A stretch of DNA of 64,000 nt from Bacteroidales bacterium (GTDB lineage: Bacteria; Bacteroidota; Bacteroidia; Bacteroidales; WCHB1-69): assembly GCA_017961265.1 (NCBI GenBank), contig JAGCXN010000044.1, positions 33,401 to 97,400 on the forward strand. The letters are read 5' to 3'. Both the position numbers and the translations under genes were made by a program. Each line of letters opens with the position of its first letter. Within the stretch, counting starts at the first letter, position 1. This document shows positions 33,600 to 43,139 of this stretch, one piece after another. A model generated the notes under the pieces. It searched no databases, was not told the DNA's origin, and worked only from the letters and a program-made list of their open reading frames with translations.

Positions 33600-34799
33600 T
33601 CAATACAAAAAATTATTGTACGGATAAATTTGGATATGCAGTTTCTTTATCTCCTCGTAAAGAACCGATTTCATCTCTTCGATGTTCTCCTTGGTTTTGG
33701 CGGAAATGAAGAGGGTGCGATGGTTGATTTTGGCCATCCATGTCTGCTTAAGTTCCTCAAGGGTAATATTTTCCTTTGTTTTCGGGGTGAGGTCGTCCGG
33801 CTCTTTTTCCACCCATTTGTAGTTGTCGATTTTATTAAAAATGGTAATGACGGGCTTGTTTCCTGCGCCAATTTCTTGCAGAGTCTGGTTGACGACGGCA
33901 ATCTGTTCTTCGAAATCGGGGTGGCTTATATCCACCACGTGCAGAATGAGGTCGGTTTCACGGATCTCGTCAAGGGTTGATTTGAACGACTCCACCAGGC
34001 TGTGCGGCAGCTTGCGGATGAAGCCGACGGTGTCAGAAAGCAGGAACGGCAGGTTTTCGATAACTACCTTACGCACAGTGGTGTCGAGCGTGGCGAACAG
34101 CTTGTTTTCGGCAAAGACGTTTGACTTGCTGATCAGATTCATCAGGGTGGATTTGCCGACGTTGGTGTAGCCGACAAGGGCAACACGAACGAACTGTTCG
34201 CGGTTGCTCCGCTGGGTCAGCTTCTGCCGGTCTATTTCCACTAACTTTTTCTTCAACAAGGAGATACGGTCGCGAATGATACGACGGTCGGTCTCAATCT
34301 CCTTTTCACCGGGACCTCTCATCCCAATACCACCACGTTGTTTCTGCAAGTGCGACCACATACCGGTCAGTCGTGGCAGAAGATACTGGTACTGTGCGAG
34401 CTCCACTTGCACTTTGGAGTGTGCCGTCTGGGCACGTTTGGAGAAAATATCCAGAATCAAATGGGTACGGTCCAGAATCTTGCAATGCAGGACCGCCTCA
34501 ATATTACGCAGTTGCGAAGGGGAAAGCTCGTCATCAAAGACGGCAAGTTCAATGTCGTTCTCTTTGACGTATGCAGCGACTTCTTCCAATTTGCCGCTAC
34601 CAAGGTAAGTCTTCGGATCACGGTATTGGAGGTTCTGTACGAATTTCTTCACAGCAACGCCACCGGCGGTTTCGAGCAGAAATGCCAGTTCGTCCAAGTA
34701 TTCGTTCACCCGCTCCATCCCGACCGAGGGGGTTGCCACTGCCGCCAATACCGCTCTTTCTTCCTTATTATCAATCGATTGCTTTTCGTCCTTTATCAT
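33600..34799 (-). CDS. hflX: GTPase HflX
   Basis: 399 residues of the HflX ribosome-associated GTPase family. The N-terminal HflX domain has DPKTYLGSGKLEEVAAYV, a coiled linker follows (RRGGIGMRGPGEKEIETDRR), and the G domain holds G1 GYTNVGKSTL, G2 and G3 segments (DTVGFIRKLPHSLVESF) and G4 NKID. It splits stalled 70S ribosomes under stress in other bacteria. It is divergent from the acyl-ACP thioesterase gene, with facing promoters at 34825 and 34846. Confidence 0.95.
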   Translation of the reverse strand: MIKDEKQSIDNKEERAVLAAVATPSVGMERVNEYLDELAFLLETAGGVAVKKFVQNLQYRDPKTYLGSGKLEEVAAYVKENDIELAVFDDELSPSQLRNIEAVLHCKILDRTHLILDIFSKRAQTAHSKVQVELAQYQYLLPRLTGMWSHLQKQRGGIGMRGPGEKEIETDRRIIRDRISLLKKKLVEIDRQKLTQRSNREQFVRVALVGYTNVGKSTLMNLISKSNVFAENKLFATLDTTVRKVVIENLPFLLSDTVGFIRKLPHSLVESFKSTLDEIRETDLILHVVDISHPDFEEQIAVVNQTLQEIGAGNKPVITIFNKIDNYKWVEKEPDDLTPKTKENITLEELKQTWMAKINHRTLFISAKTKENIEEMKSVLYEEIKKLHIQIYPYNNFLY

Positions 34800-34824
34800 T
34801 TTTCTTTCTGCAAAAAGTAGGTTG

Positions 34825-34832
34825 CAAAGTTA
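34825..34832 (-). promoter_or_regulatory. Bacteroidota -7 element for hflX
   Basis: TAACTTTG on the minus strand, 26 bases upstream of the ATG at 34799. Confidence 0.6.
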
Positions 34833-34845
34833 CGTTTTTTCTTAC

Positions 34846-34853
34846 TATTTTTG
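34846..34853 (+). promoter_or_regulatory. Bacteroidota -7 element for acyl-ACP thioesterase
   Basis: TATTTTTG, 20 bases before the ATG at 34873. Confidence 0.6.
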
Positions 34854-34872
34854 CCCTTCAATTTTCTAAAAA

Positions 34873-35628
34873 ATGGAACAGGATCCCGTCTTTTCACAAG
34901 ATTTTGAAATTCAGTCACATCACATCGTGCGGAACTTTGAGGCGAGCCTCCAATATCTGATGGGGTGTATGCAACACACCGCCGAACGCCACGTGGACAG
35001 CATGCACATCGGTTGGGAGGATTTGCACGCAAAAGGCTGTTTCTGGGCCATTTACCGCATGGGAATCAAGATTGAACGGATGCCGAAAAAGTACGAGACC
35101 ATCACCGTGCGGACGTGGGCTAACCCGCCGCAGCGGCTGATACAGCCCCGCAGTTTCGAAATCCTCGACAAAAACGGAAACATCCTACTTCAGGCACAAT
35201 CGATGTGGATCATCCTCGAAGAAAAGACGTTCCGTCCGCTGACCATCGAGGACGTGGCGGGTTGCGGAGATGCAATGTACCGGATGGGCGACAGCAGCGG
35301 CTTCTCCATGAACCTCAAAATCGGCAGTGTCGATACCGCCGGTCTCTCCCCTGCCTGCACCCACACCGTCCTCTACTCCGACATCGACACCAACCACCAC
35401 GTCAACAACACCAACTACGTCCGCTGGTTCATCGACAGTTTTTCTAGCGACTTTCTGGAGCACCATTTTCTACGTTCCATCGTCATCAATTACACCCTTC
35501 AGGCGCTGATTGAAGAACAGTATTCCATTTACACAAAGGAAATTAGCGAAAACAACACCCTTTCGGTCATTGTCCGTGGCAGCGACGAACTTTGCAAAAT
35601 CAAGGCAGAGTGGCGACGTTTAGAGTAG
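34873..35628 (+). CDS. Acyl-ACP thioesterase (FatA/FatB-like)
   Basis: 251 residues, double-hotdog acyl-ACP thioesterase. The N-terminal half has CFWAIYRMGIKIERMPKKYE and TVRTWANPPQRLIQPRSFEI. The second half holds the catalytic-type motif YSDIDTNHHVNNTNYVRW (Asn and His). Such enzymes release free fatty acids from ACP in gut Bacteroidota. It stands alone. The downstream 78 bases contain an inverted AACTTGATAAA-type simple repeat that may serve as a bidirectional terminator. Confidence 0.9.
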   Translation: MEQDPVFSQDFEIQSHHIVRNFEASLQYLMGCMQHTAERHVDSMHIGWEDLHAKGCFWAIYRMGIKIERMPKKYETITVRTWANPPQRLIQPRSFEILDKNGNILLQAQSMWIILEEKTFRPLTIEDVAGCGDAMYRMGDSSGFSMNLKIGSVDTAGLSPACTHTVLYSDIDTNHHVNNTNYVRWFIDSFSSDFLEHHFLRSIVINYTLQALIEEQYSIYTKEISENNTLSVIVRGSDELCKIKAEWRRLE

Positions 35629-35635
35629 CAGGTTC

Positions 35636-35703
35636 ATAAGGTTTGTCAAGTTGCAAGTTCAAATACCTGACAAACTTGATAAACTTGATGAACTTGATAA
35701 ACC
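35636..35703. repeat. Imperfect inverted simple repeat between convergent genes
   Basis: GGTTTGTCAAGTTG (from 35639) faces three AACTTGAT(A/G)AA units (35671-35700). It can fold into a long imperfect hairpin between convergent genes and probably ends transcription both ways. Confidence 0.5.
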
Positions 35704-35706
35704 CAT

Positions 35707-36366
35707 CTATTTGAACGAAAATGTGAGCGACACTCCCCCGCCACTGTACCGACCGAACGGGTCGGGCTGGATGGCGGGCGACCAGCGCATCGACAAGTCG
35801 TCGGAGATGTCGAAATAGAACAGGTGCGCATCCACAATGGCATCAATCAGGTTCAACACATAGACGACCGTCAGGGCAGCAATGGAAACCTCCATTCGCC
35901 TCTGGTACAACTTCTTCATGGAGAGGATCGTCTCATCATCCTTTGAAGAGAGGGATGGATTCAGCAAATCTGTCTTACCTTGCATACGGTAACGGTACTC
36001 CCATTTATACTTGTTGGTCTCCATGGCGAAATAGTAAACACAGAAACCTGTTGCTTCAAGCCCCGCATAGATAATGGGCACCTTCCACGCCTTACGGTTG
36101 TATATCTGGCCCGCCCCCGGCAAAATGGCAGAAAGGGCAATGGCAATTTTCGGATTATGCTTTTTCCGCAGAACCGAATCAGTGGTGTGAACCTCCGTCA
36201 CACTCCCCTCTTCCACAAAAGTGGAACCGGGAGCACCTTTTTTTACGTTTTTTTTAGGAATATTTGTATCTGATACAGAAAGCGTTGTGTCACTCTGGGC
36301 ATAGGAAGCCACGTGGGAACAGCCGTACAGGACGGCGAGACAGAGTATCACAACACGGAGTTTCAT
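35707..36366 (-). CDS. DUF5683-type membrane protein
   Basis: 219 residues. The N-terminus (MKLRVVILCLAVLYGCSHV ... AQ) looks like a signal peptide. A DUF5683-like core follows: KHNPKIAIALSAILPGAGQIYNRK-type sequence with two hydrophobic helices, then a long helical region and a C-terminal beta strand (SGGGVSLTFSFK). Start at 36366, 10 bases after the parB stop; the longer frame (to 36459) overlaps parB. It is the last gene of the parA-parB unit, a neighbourhood common in Bacteroidota. Function unknown. Confidence 0.8.
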   Translation of the reverse strand: MKLRVVILCLAVLYGCSHVASYAQSDTTLSVSDTNIPKKNVKKGAPGSTFVEEGSVTEVHTTDSVLRKKHNPKIAIALSAILPGAGQIYNRKAWKVPIIYAGLEATGFCVYYFAMETNKYKWEYRYRMQGKTDLLNPSLSSKDDETILSMKKLYQRRMEVSIAALTVVYVLNLIDAIVDAHLFYFDISDDLSMRWSPAIQPDPFGRYSGGGVSLTFSFK

Positions 36367-36376
36367 ACGGTAAAAG

Positions 36377-37264
36377 CTACTTTGAAAGCATTTCAATGAT
36401 TCGTGCAAGATCATCATCCGACTTGAACGGGATGGTGATTTTGCCAATCCCCTTGGCATCCTTCACAATGGAGATCTTCGATCCGAGGCGGGTTGACAGC
36501 TCATCCTTGAAACTGATGACCTTGTCGGACAGCCGGACATTGATTTTACGGCGCGGCTTCACCTCCTTGGCGATTTTCTTGGCCAACGATTCCGCCTCAT
36601 GCACCGACAGGTTCTTTTTCAAGATTTCCGCCAAGAGTTTGTTCTGGATTTCAAAGTCCTCAAAGCCGACGATGACTCGGGCATGGCTCATCGAGATCCT
36701 GCTGTCACGGACGGCGATCTGAACCTCTTTGGAAAGTTTCAGAAGGCGCAAGTAGTTGACAATCGTAGTTTTGCCCTTCCCTACCTTTTCGCTCAATTCG
36801 TCTTGTGAAAGATTGCACTCGTCCAGAAGGCGCTGGTAGGAGACGGCGATTTCAATGGCATTCAGATCCTCACGCTGGATGTTTTCGACGAGGGCCATCT
36901 GGATAGACTGGATTTCATCGACGGAGCGGACATACGCCGGAATTTCGGTCATGCCGGCAAGTTTGGCGGCGCGGAGACGGCGCTCACCGGAAATAAGCTG
37001 GTAGCGTCCCTTCTCGATCGGACGCACGGTGATGGGCTGGATGAGCCCATAAGTCTTGATGGACTGTGCCAGCTCCTCCAAGGCTACAGGGTCGAAATCG
37101 GTACGGGGCTGACCAGGATTAAGATCGATGGAGTCAATTTTGATATTGGTATTGGTATCAGCCTTGACACGAGCACTGGAAGTCGGGGCGAGTACAGAAT
37201 ATTCGCCTTCGCCCAACAATGCACCGAGGCCTTTGCCTAAACCGGTTACAATTTTCTTGGCCAT
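36377..37264 (-). CDS. parB: Chromosome partitioning protein ParB
   Basis: 295 residues. The ParB/Spo0J N-terminal nuclease-like (CTPase) domain shows LISGERRLRAAKLAGMTEI, followed by a central HTH (DELSEKVGKGKTTIVNYLRLLKL) and a C-terminal dimerisation region. It binds parS and forms the partition complex with ParA. It lies 15 bases downstream of parA. I found no convincing parS in the window. Confidence 0.96.
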   Translation of the reverse strand: MAKKIVTGLGKGLGALLGEGEYSVLAPTSSARVKADTNTNIKIDSIDLNPGQPRTDFDPVALEELAQSIKTYGLIQPITVRPIEKGRYQLISGERRLRAAKLAGMTEIPAYVRSVDEIQSIQMALVENIQREDLNAIEIAVSYQRLLDECNLSQDELSEKVGKGKTTIVNYLRLLKLSKEVQIAVRDSRISMSHARVIVGFEDFEIQNKLLAEILKKNLSVHEAESLAKKIAKEVKPRRKINVRLSDKVISFKDELSTRLGSKISIVKDAKGIGKITIPFKSDDDLARIIEMLSK

Positions 37265-37279
37265 AGCGTTTAGTATCGT

Positions 37280-38047
37280 TTAGAATCCGTTTTTTGTAAG
37301 GATTTCTTTCGCGAGATTAAGGTAGTTGACGGTTCCTCTCGACTGGATATCGTAAGTAATGACAGGTTTGCCGTGGCTGGGCGCCTCACTAAGGCGGATA
37401 TTCCGTGCAATGATGGTCTGGAACACGAGACCACGACAATGCTGCTGCACATCCTCGACGACAGCATTGGCCAGCTTGAGGCGGCTGTCATACATGGTAA
37501 GCAGGATGCCCTCGATGGCGAGGTCGGCATTCATGCCAGACTGTATTAGCCGTATGGTATTCAACAATTTGCCAAGTCCTTCGAGTGCGAAATATTCGCA
37601 TTGTACGGGAATAATGACGGAGTCGGCAGCCACGAGGGAGTTGACGGTAAGGAGCCCGAGCGAGGGAGCGCAGTCAATGATGATGAATTCATAGTCGCCT
37701 TTGATTTCGGCGAGCGAATCCTGCATTCGATACTCGCGGCGGTCCACGTCAATCATCTCGACTTCGGCGCCGACGAGGTTGATGTTGGCCGGAAGCAGTT
37801 TCAAATCAGGAAGGTCGGTATCCGTCACCGCATCCTTGGCGGTAGCGTTCCCAATCATGCAGTCGTAGATGCTGGCTTCAATCTCGTTAGGGTCAGCGCC
37901 GACAGCGGAAGTGGCGTTGGCCTGCGGGTCGGCATCGATGAGCAGGGTTTTATGCTCAAGGACGGCAAGTGAGGCAGCCAGGTTAACGGCGGTGGTGGTC
38001 TTCCCCACCCCGCCTTTCTGATTGACGACAGCGATGATTTTTCCCAT
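37280..38047 (-). CDS. parA: Chromosome partitioning ATPase ParA
   Basis: 255 residues. Deviant Walker A KGGVGKTTTAVNLAASLA near the N-terminus with the signature Lys, plus a DADPQANAT motif. It is a chromosomal Soj-type ParA without an N-terminal HTH. It overlaps the preceding DUF3276 gene by one base (38047), so translation is coupled. Confidence 0.96.
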   Translation of the reverse strand: MGKIIAVVNQKGGVGKTTTAVNLAASLAVLEHKTLLIDADPQANATSAVGADPNEIEASIYDCMIGNATAKDAVTDTDLPDLKLLPANINLVGAEVEMIDVDRREYRMQDSLAEIKGDYEFIIIDCAPSLGLLTVNSLVAADSVIIPVQCEYFALEGLGKLLNTIRLIQSGMNADLAIEGILLTMYDSRLKLANAVVEDVQQHCRGLVFQTIIARNIRLSEAPSHGKPVITYDIQSRGTVNYLNLAKEILTKNGF

Positions 38048-38373
38048 TAGGCGTCAAGATCTTCAAAGTTGATGTCATCAGAGAAATTTCGTTCCGGAAC
38101 GGCGAAAAGCTCATCAGCGGGCATCTCACCAGTCTCGATGAAGTTCAGCATCGCACCAAGTGCGTTTTTAAACTTGTTGAAATCTTCCTTGTAAAGGAAC
38201 AATTTATGCTTCTCGTAAAAGAATGTGCCGTTATCGGCATTGAATTTGCGTTTGCTTTCCGTGATGGTCAAATACTTTTCATCACCCTTCGTGGCCTTCA
38301 CATCAAAAAAGTAAGTTCTTTTTCCTGCTCTAACTGCCCTTGACAAAACTTCATTTTTTTCTAAATTTTCCAT
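38047..38373 (-). CDS. DUF3276 / PUR-family nucleic-acid-binding protein
   Basis: 108 residues. A PUR-alpha-like domain of the DUF3276 family: RAVRAGKRTYFFDVKATKGD and YLTITESKRKF, then a helix and an acidic C-terminus (FSDDINFEDLDA). These Bacteroidota and spirochaete proteins bind purine-rich single-stranded nucleic acid. It heads the parAB unit and overlaps parA by one base, which suggests a link between nucleoid or RNA binding and segregation (inference). Confidence 0.9.
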   Translation of the reverse strand: MENLEKNEVLSRAVRAGKRTYFFDVKATKGDEKYLTITESKRKFNADNGTFFYEKHKLFLYKEDFNKFKNALGAMLNFIETGEMPADELFAVPERNFSDDINFEDLDA

Positions 38374-38430
38374 CTCTTGAACTTTGTTTAATTATAAAAT
38401 AGTAAGGGGCATGCCCTTAATGATTTTCAG

Positions 38431-38913
38431 TTATTCTTCCTCTTCATCATAATAGACGAAGCGGACGGGAAGCTGGGTTTTCATGGCTATAATCTCTCCG
38501 TTTTTGGCAGCGGGCTTCCAATTCGGGAACGACTCCACCAGACGGACGGCTTCCTCATCCATTTCGGGATAGCCGGAAGAGCGGACAACGCTAACAGACG
38601 AAATCTCACCATCTTTACCGACAGTGAACTGCACCAATGTAGTACCTTCCGCCTTGCTGCTCTTCAGAGATTCCGGATACTCCAGATTCTCTGCCATAAA
38701 CAGATAAAGGGAATCCATGCCGCCATCGAATTCAGGAAGGCGGAGTGTGGACTGCCCCGTCATCTCCCGCTGGGAGTTGTATTGTTCAAATGCCATCTCT
38801 TTCTGATCACAGCTCTTGCAGGGCTGTGTCTTGCTCTGCGCATTACAAGTGCCAGCAAACAGCAAGGCACCGATAAACAGCATCATAACGAATGAACTAC
38901 CAAGATTTTTCAT
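38431..38913 (-). CDS. TonB C-terminal-domain protein, exported
   Basis: 160 residues. A signal peptide (FIGALLFAGTCNAQ) is followed by a short linker with Cys residues (KTQPCKSCDQKE) and a TonB_C-like domain (YPESLKSSKAEGTTLVQFTV, SSGYPEMDEEAVRLVESFPNW). Since it lacks a transmembrane anchor plus proline-rich spanner, it is not a classical TonB. Such orphan TonB_C proteins are frequent in Bacteroidota. A -7 element is upstream at 38942. Confidence 0.85.
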   Translation of the reverse strand: MKNLGSSFVMMLFIGALLFAGTCNAQSKTQPCKSCDQKEMAFEQYNSQREMTGQSTLRLPEFDGGMDSLYLFMAENLEYPESLKSSKAEGTTLVQFTVGKDGEISSVSVVRSSGYPEMDEEAVRLVESFPNWKPAAKNGEIIAMKTQLPVRFVYYDEEEE

Positions 38914-38941
38914 AGTGAATTGTCTTTAATTTTTGAGCTTG

Positions 38942-38949
38942 CAAAGGTA
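38942..38949 (-). promoter_or_regulatory. Bacteroidota -7 element for the TonB_C protein
   Basis: TACCTTTG on the minus strand, 29 bases upstream of the ATG at 38913. Confidence 0.6.
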
Positions 38950-39110
38950 CATATTTTTTTGGAATACTACTCAAACAAATAAAATCTTTTTTTTGAGCAG
39001 GATTTTGGGTGCAGAATAAAACAAATGTCGTATATTAGCGGCTTGAAAATTTGAAGGAGGATAAAAATCTTTTTCACCTCCTAAAAACTTCATACAGTTT
39101 GATTTACATA

Positions 39111-40259
39111 ATGAAAATGAAAAAACTAATATTCGCGCTTGCCGCCGCATTTTTTTTGATTTTCTCCTCAACATCCCTTTTTGCAAATGATTCAAAGGAG
39201 GACAGTAAGTTCAATCCAGGTCCCTTCATCGTGGAGCATGTGATTGACGACTATGGCTGGCACATCACCGGCAGCGGCGACAAATCCGTATCTATCCCGC
39301 TTCCCGTTATCCTTTTCGATAACGGCAAGCCCGTAGTCTTCATGTCCAGCAAGTTCCATCACGGGCACAATGCCTACAAGGGATACGCCCTCGGCTTCAC
39401 GCCCGACACCAAACGCACCATCGTGAAACTTAAAGGGACAGGAGAATACACTGGACCTATCGCTTTGCTTGCCGAGTCATTGGGGGTCGAGAACGAAGAG
39501 CAGATGGCCCAGCTGATTGACGCAGACGCTTCCATCATTGACATTTCCATTACCAAGAACGTCTGCTCCTTGATTATCTCCATCATTCTGCTGCTGTGGC
39601 TCTTCCTGAAGGTGGCCAAGCAGTACAAGACACGCGAGAACAAGGCTCCCCACGGGGCGCAGGGGCTTGTGGAACCGCTCATCCTATTCATTCGCGACGA
39701 GGTGGCCATCCCGTCGTTGGGCGACAAATATGAGAAATACTTCCCCTACCTGCTTACTTTATTTTTCTTCATCCTTGTCAACAATCTGATGGGGTTAATC
39801 CCGATTTTTCCGGGCGGTGCCAACGTCACCGGAAACATCGCCATCACCGGCATACTGGCCGTCATCACCTTCCTAATGACCACCTTCTCCTCCAACAAGA
39901 ACTATTGGAAACACATCGTCAACACTCCCGGCGTGCCGTGGTTTTTGAAATTCCCCATTCCGCTGATGCCCGTTGTGGAGTTCATCGGCATCTTCACCAA
40001 GCCGTTCGTGCTGATGGTCCGACTTTTCGCCAACATCACCGCCGGCCACATCATCGCCCTCGGTGTCATCTCCCTGATCTTCATCTTCGGTGGCCTGTAC
40101 GGTCCCGCCCTTGGCTACGGCGTTTCTGTCGTATCCCTGCTCTTCTATGTCTTCATGGGACTTCTGGAATGTATCGTCGCTTTCATTCAGGCCTTTGTCT
40201 TCACACTGCTTACAGCGTTGTTTACAGGCATGGCCATGGAGGAAGAACACGAACACTAA
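39111..40259 (+). CDS. atpB: ATP synthase F0 subunit a
   Basis: 382 residues. A signal-like N-terminus (KKLIFALAAAFFLIFSSTSLFA) precedes a soluble extension of about 130 residues, typical of Bacteroidota subunit a. The membrane domain carries the essential Arg in LMVRLFANITAGH and the terminal helices ECIVAFIQAFVFTLLTALFT. It forms the proton half-channels of the F0 motor. ATG 39111 (or 39117) is used; the TTG at 39051 is too far upstream. It is followed by atpE after 42 bases. Confidence 0.95.
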   Translation: MKMKKLIFALAAAFFLIFSSTSLFANDSKEDSKFNPGPFIVEHVIDDYGWHITGSGDKSVSIPLPVILFDNGKPVVFMSSKFHHGHNAYKGYALGFTPDTKRTIVKLKGTGEYTGPIALLAESLGVENEEQMAQLIDADASIIDISITKNVCSLIISIILLLWLFLKVAKQYKTRENKAPHGAQGLVEPLILFIRDEVAIPSLGDKYEKYFPYLLTLFFFILVNNLMGLIPIFPGGANVTGNIAITGILAVITFLMTTFSSNKNYWKHIVNTPGVPWFLKFPIPLMPVVEFIGIFTKPFVLMVRLFANITAGHIIALGVISLIFIFGGLYGPALGYGVSVVSLLFYVFMGLLECIVAFIQAFVFTLLTALFTGMAMEEEHEH

Positions 40260-40559
<300 letters not shown>

Positions 40560-40574
40560 CCACGGGAAAAGGAA

Positions 40575-40610
40575 GGAGTTCTCCTGCGGTTGGCGGGAGG
40601 ACTCTTTTTT
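40575..40610 (+). terminator. Intrinsic terminator after atpE
   Basis: GAGTTCTCC (40576-40584) pairs with GGAGGACTC (40596-40604) with one G-U, followed by six T residues. Confidence 0.8.
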
Positions 40611-40647
40611 ACTTGAAAACTAATTTTTCTATAATAATCTTTTTGGT

Positions 40648-43101
40648 ATGAAAATATCATACAACTGGCTGAAACAATACATCAGTTTTGATTTGACGCC
40701 CGAAGTGACTGCCGATTACCTTACGGCCTGCGGGCTAGAAGTGGAAGGGATGGAGACCTTCGAGACCATCCGGGGCGGACTGCGCGGGCTTGTCGTCGGC
40801 GAAGTTCTGACATGCGAGCCCCACCCTGACTCCGACCATTTGCACGTCACTACGGTGAATGTGGGTGGCGAGCTTCCCCTGAACATTGTCTGTGGTGCGC
40901 CCAACGTTGCTGCCGGACAGAAGGTCATCGTGGCCACCATCGGTACAATATTATATAATGGTGACGAGTCGTTCACCATCAAGAAGTCGAAACTGCGCGG
41001 CGTGCCATCCGAAGGGATGATATGCGCAGAGGACGAAATCGGCGTCGGCGAGTCGCACGACGGCATTATGGTACTTGACCCCGCCACCGAGGTAGGTACA
41101 CCCGCCGCCAAGCTGTTCAATGTGCAGACGGACACCATCTTCGAAATCGGACTCACTCCGAATCGCAGCGACGCCATCTCCCATTTCGGTGTAGCCCGCG
41201 ACCTGCAGGCCATCCTCAAGGCTAACGGAGTCCATTGTTCCGCCCCGATTCTCCCGCTCGACCGCGAATTTCGCAACACCGTCCGCAAGAGTATCGACAT
41301 CTCCATCGAAAATAAGAAAGACTGTCCCCGCTACACAGGTATCACCGTTGACAATGTCACCGTGAAGGAGTCCCCCGAATGGCTGAAGAACCGTCTCCGC
41401 TCCATAGGTGTGCGTCCTATAAATAATATTGTAGATATCACCAATTTTGTGATGTTCGAGATTGGGCAGCCGCTGCACGCTTTCGATGCCGACAAAATCA
41501 TCGGTCACAAAGTGATCATCAAAAATCTGCCCTCTGGCACACCGTTTGTTACCCTTGACGGGAACGAAATCAAGCTTGATGAGAGCGATCTGATGATCTG
41601 CAACGAAAAACTGCCAATGTGCATCGCAGGTGTCTATGGTGGTAAGGATTCAGGCGTAACAGAAACGACCAAAAACGTCTTCCTCGAAAGTGCCTATTTC
41701 AACCCTGTGAGCATCCGCAAAACCTCAAAACGGCACAATCTGAAAACCGATGCAGCCTTCCGCTTCGAACGTGGCTGCGACCCCGAAATCACTGTCTATG
41801 CCGTCCGCCGCGCCGCCAATCTCATTAAAGAGATTGCCGGAGGCCTCACTTCCGAAGTCATTGACGTCTATCCCAACGAAATAGAACGACCGAAAATCAC
41901 CCTCCGCTACGACGACATCAACAAGGTAGTGGGTAAGAAAATCGACAAGCAGATGGTATCCAGTATCCTGCTATCCCTCGGTATCGACCTTTCCGGCGCA
42001 CAGTCTGTGGATGAGCAGGTTACTGTATCCGTACCGCTGTTCAAGGCCGACGTCACCCGCCCCATCGACCTGATTGAAGAGATACTCCGCATATACGGCT
42101 ACAACAATGTGGAGATTCCTGACACGATGCGCTACAACATCAACATCAAGGCCGAAGAGGACTTCCGCCCCGTCCAAAAGAAGGTTTCCACCTATCTCGC
42201 TGACAACGGTTTCCTCGAAATCATGAACAATTCTCTTACCAAATCAGCTTACGCCGAACATTTCGACTTTATCAACGAAAAAGAGACAGTACTGCTGCTG
42301 AACCCTCTGAGCACTGAACTCAATGCAATGCGCCAAACGCTGCTGTTCAGTGGTTTGGAGAACATCGCACGCAATATCAACAACAAATGCACTGATTTGA
42401 GGTTCTTTGAGTTCGGAAAGACCTATTACAAAAACACGGAGGCCACTCGCGAAAATGCAGTAACGGACCAATATAAGGAGAGACAGTGTCTTTCTTTGTT
42501 TGTCACTGGCAGAAACCATGATGATCTGTGGAATGAACAAGCCAAAGCCAACGATTTCTTCTATCTGAAGAACATGATTGAGAATGTTTTCAAATTACTG
42601 AATATCAAAAATGTACAATCAGAAATTGGTGATGACACACGATTCACCGAATGTCTGAAACTATGTATCGGAGAGGAAACGGTTGGCACTATTGGAGAGT
42701 TAAAACCCTCAATCTTGAAGTATGTTGACATTAAGAAGGAGGTCTGTTACGCCGAAATAGATTTAGACGTGCTTTATACTGCCTACGGAGCCAATGTCAC
42801 CTACTCCCCCATTCCGGCCTATCCTGCCGTGAAACGAGACCTCGCCCTTGTGGTGGACAAGACTGTCACATATGACACTTTGGAAAAAATAGCCTACAAA
42901 TACGGTTCCAAACTGTTGAAGAATGTCTCCCTGTTCGATGTTTACGAAGGCGATAAAATAGAAAGCGGCAAGAAATCTTACGCCCTTAATTTTGTACTTC
43001 AACATGCAGACAAGACTTTAACGGACGAGGACATCACAAAGGTGATGAACAAGCTGATTTCCGCCTATGAACGGGAGATCGGTGCACAATTACGACAATA
43101 A
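40648..43101 (+). CDS. pheT: Phenylalanyl-tRNA synthetase beta subunit
   Basis: 817 residues, full-length beta subunit. An N-terminal tRNA-binding EMAP-like domain (LVVGEVLTCEPHPDSDHLHV), B3/B4 editing domain (RYTGITVDNV ... DITNFVMFEIGQPLHAFD), B5 domain, and a C-terminal FDX-ACB anticodon-binding domain (YPAVKRDLALVVDKTV) are all present. pheS is not adjacent, as is common in Bacteroidota. It starts 38 bases after the atpE terminator. Confidence 0.97.
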   Translation: MKISYNWLKQYISFDLTPEVTADYLTACGLEVEGMETFETIRGGLRGLVVGEVLTCEPHPDSDHLHVTTVNVGGELPLNIVCGAPNVAAGQKVIVATIGTILYNGDESFTIKKSKLRGVPSEGMICAEDEIGVGESHDGIMVLDPATEVGTPAAKLFNVQTDTIFEIGLTPNRSDAISHFGVARDLQAILKANGVHCSAPILPLDREFRNTVRKSIDISIENKKDCPRYTGITVDNVTVKESPEWLKNRLRSIGVRPINNIVDITNFVMFEIGQPLHAFDADKIIGHKVIIKNLPSGTPFVTLDGNEIKLDESDLMICNEKLPMCIAGVYGGKDSGVTETTKNVFLESAYFNPVSIRKTSKRHNLKTDAAFRFERGCDPEITVYAVRRAANLIKEIAGGLTSEVIDVYPNEIERPKITLRYDDINKVVGKKIDKQMVSSILLSLGIDLSGAQSVDEQVTVSVPLFKADVTRPIDLIEEILRIYGYNNVEIPDTMRYNINIKAEEDFRPVQKKVSTYLADNGFLEIMNNSLTKSAYAEHFDFINEKETVLLLNPLSTELNAMRQTLLFSGLENIARNINNKCTDLRFFEFGKTYYKNTEATRENAVTDQYKERQCLSLFVTGRNHDDLWNEQAKANDFFYLKNMIENVFKLLNIKNVQSEIGDDTRFTECLKLCIGEETVGTIGELKPSILKYVDIKKEVCYAEIDLDVLYTAYGANVTYSPIPAYPAVKRDLALVVDKTVTYDTLEKIAYKYGSKLLKNVSLFDVYEGDKIESGKKSYALNFVLQHADKTLTDEDITKVMNKLISAYEREIGAQLRQ

Positions 43102-43139
43102 TCATTAAAAAATCAATCTTTTAAATCAAAAAAGTAATT

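Noticed and set aside
36305-36325. Possible parS-like site (CCACGTGGGAAC)
   Set aside because: Only one half resembles parS, with an extra base, and it lies within the DUF5683 coding region.
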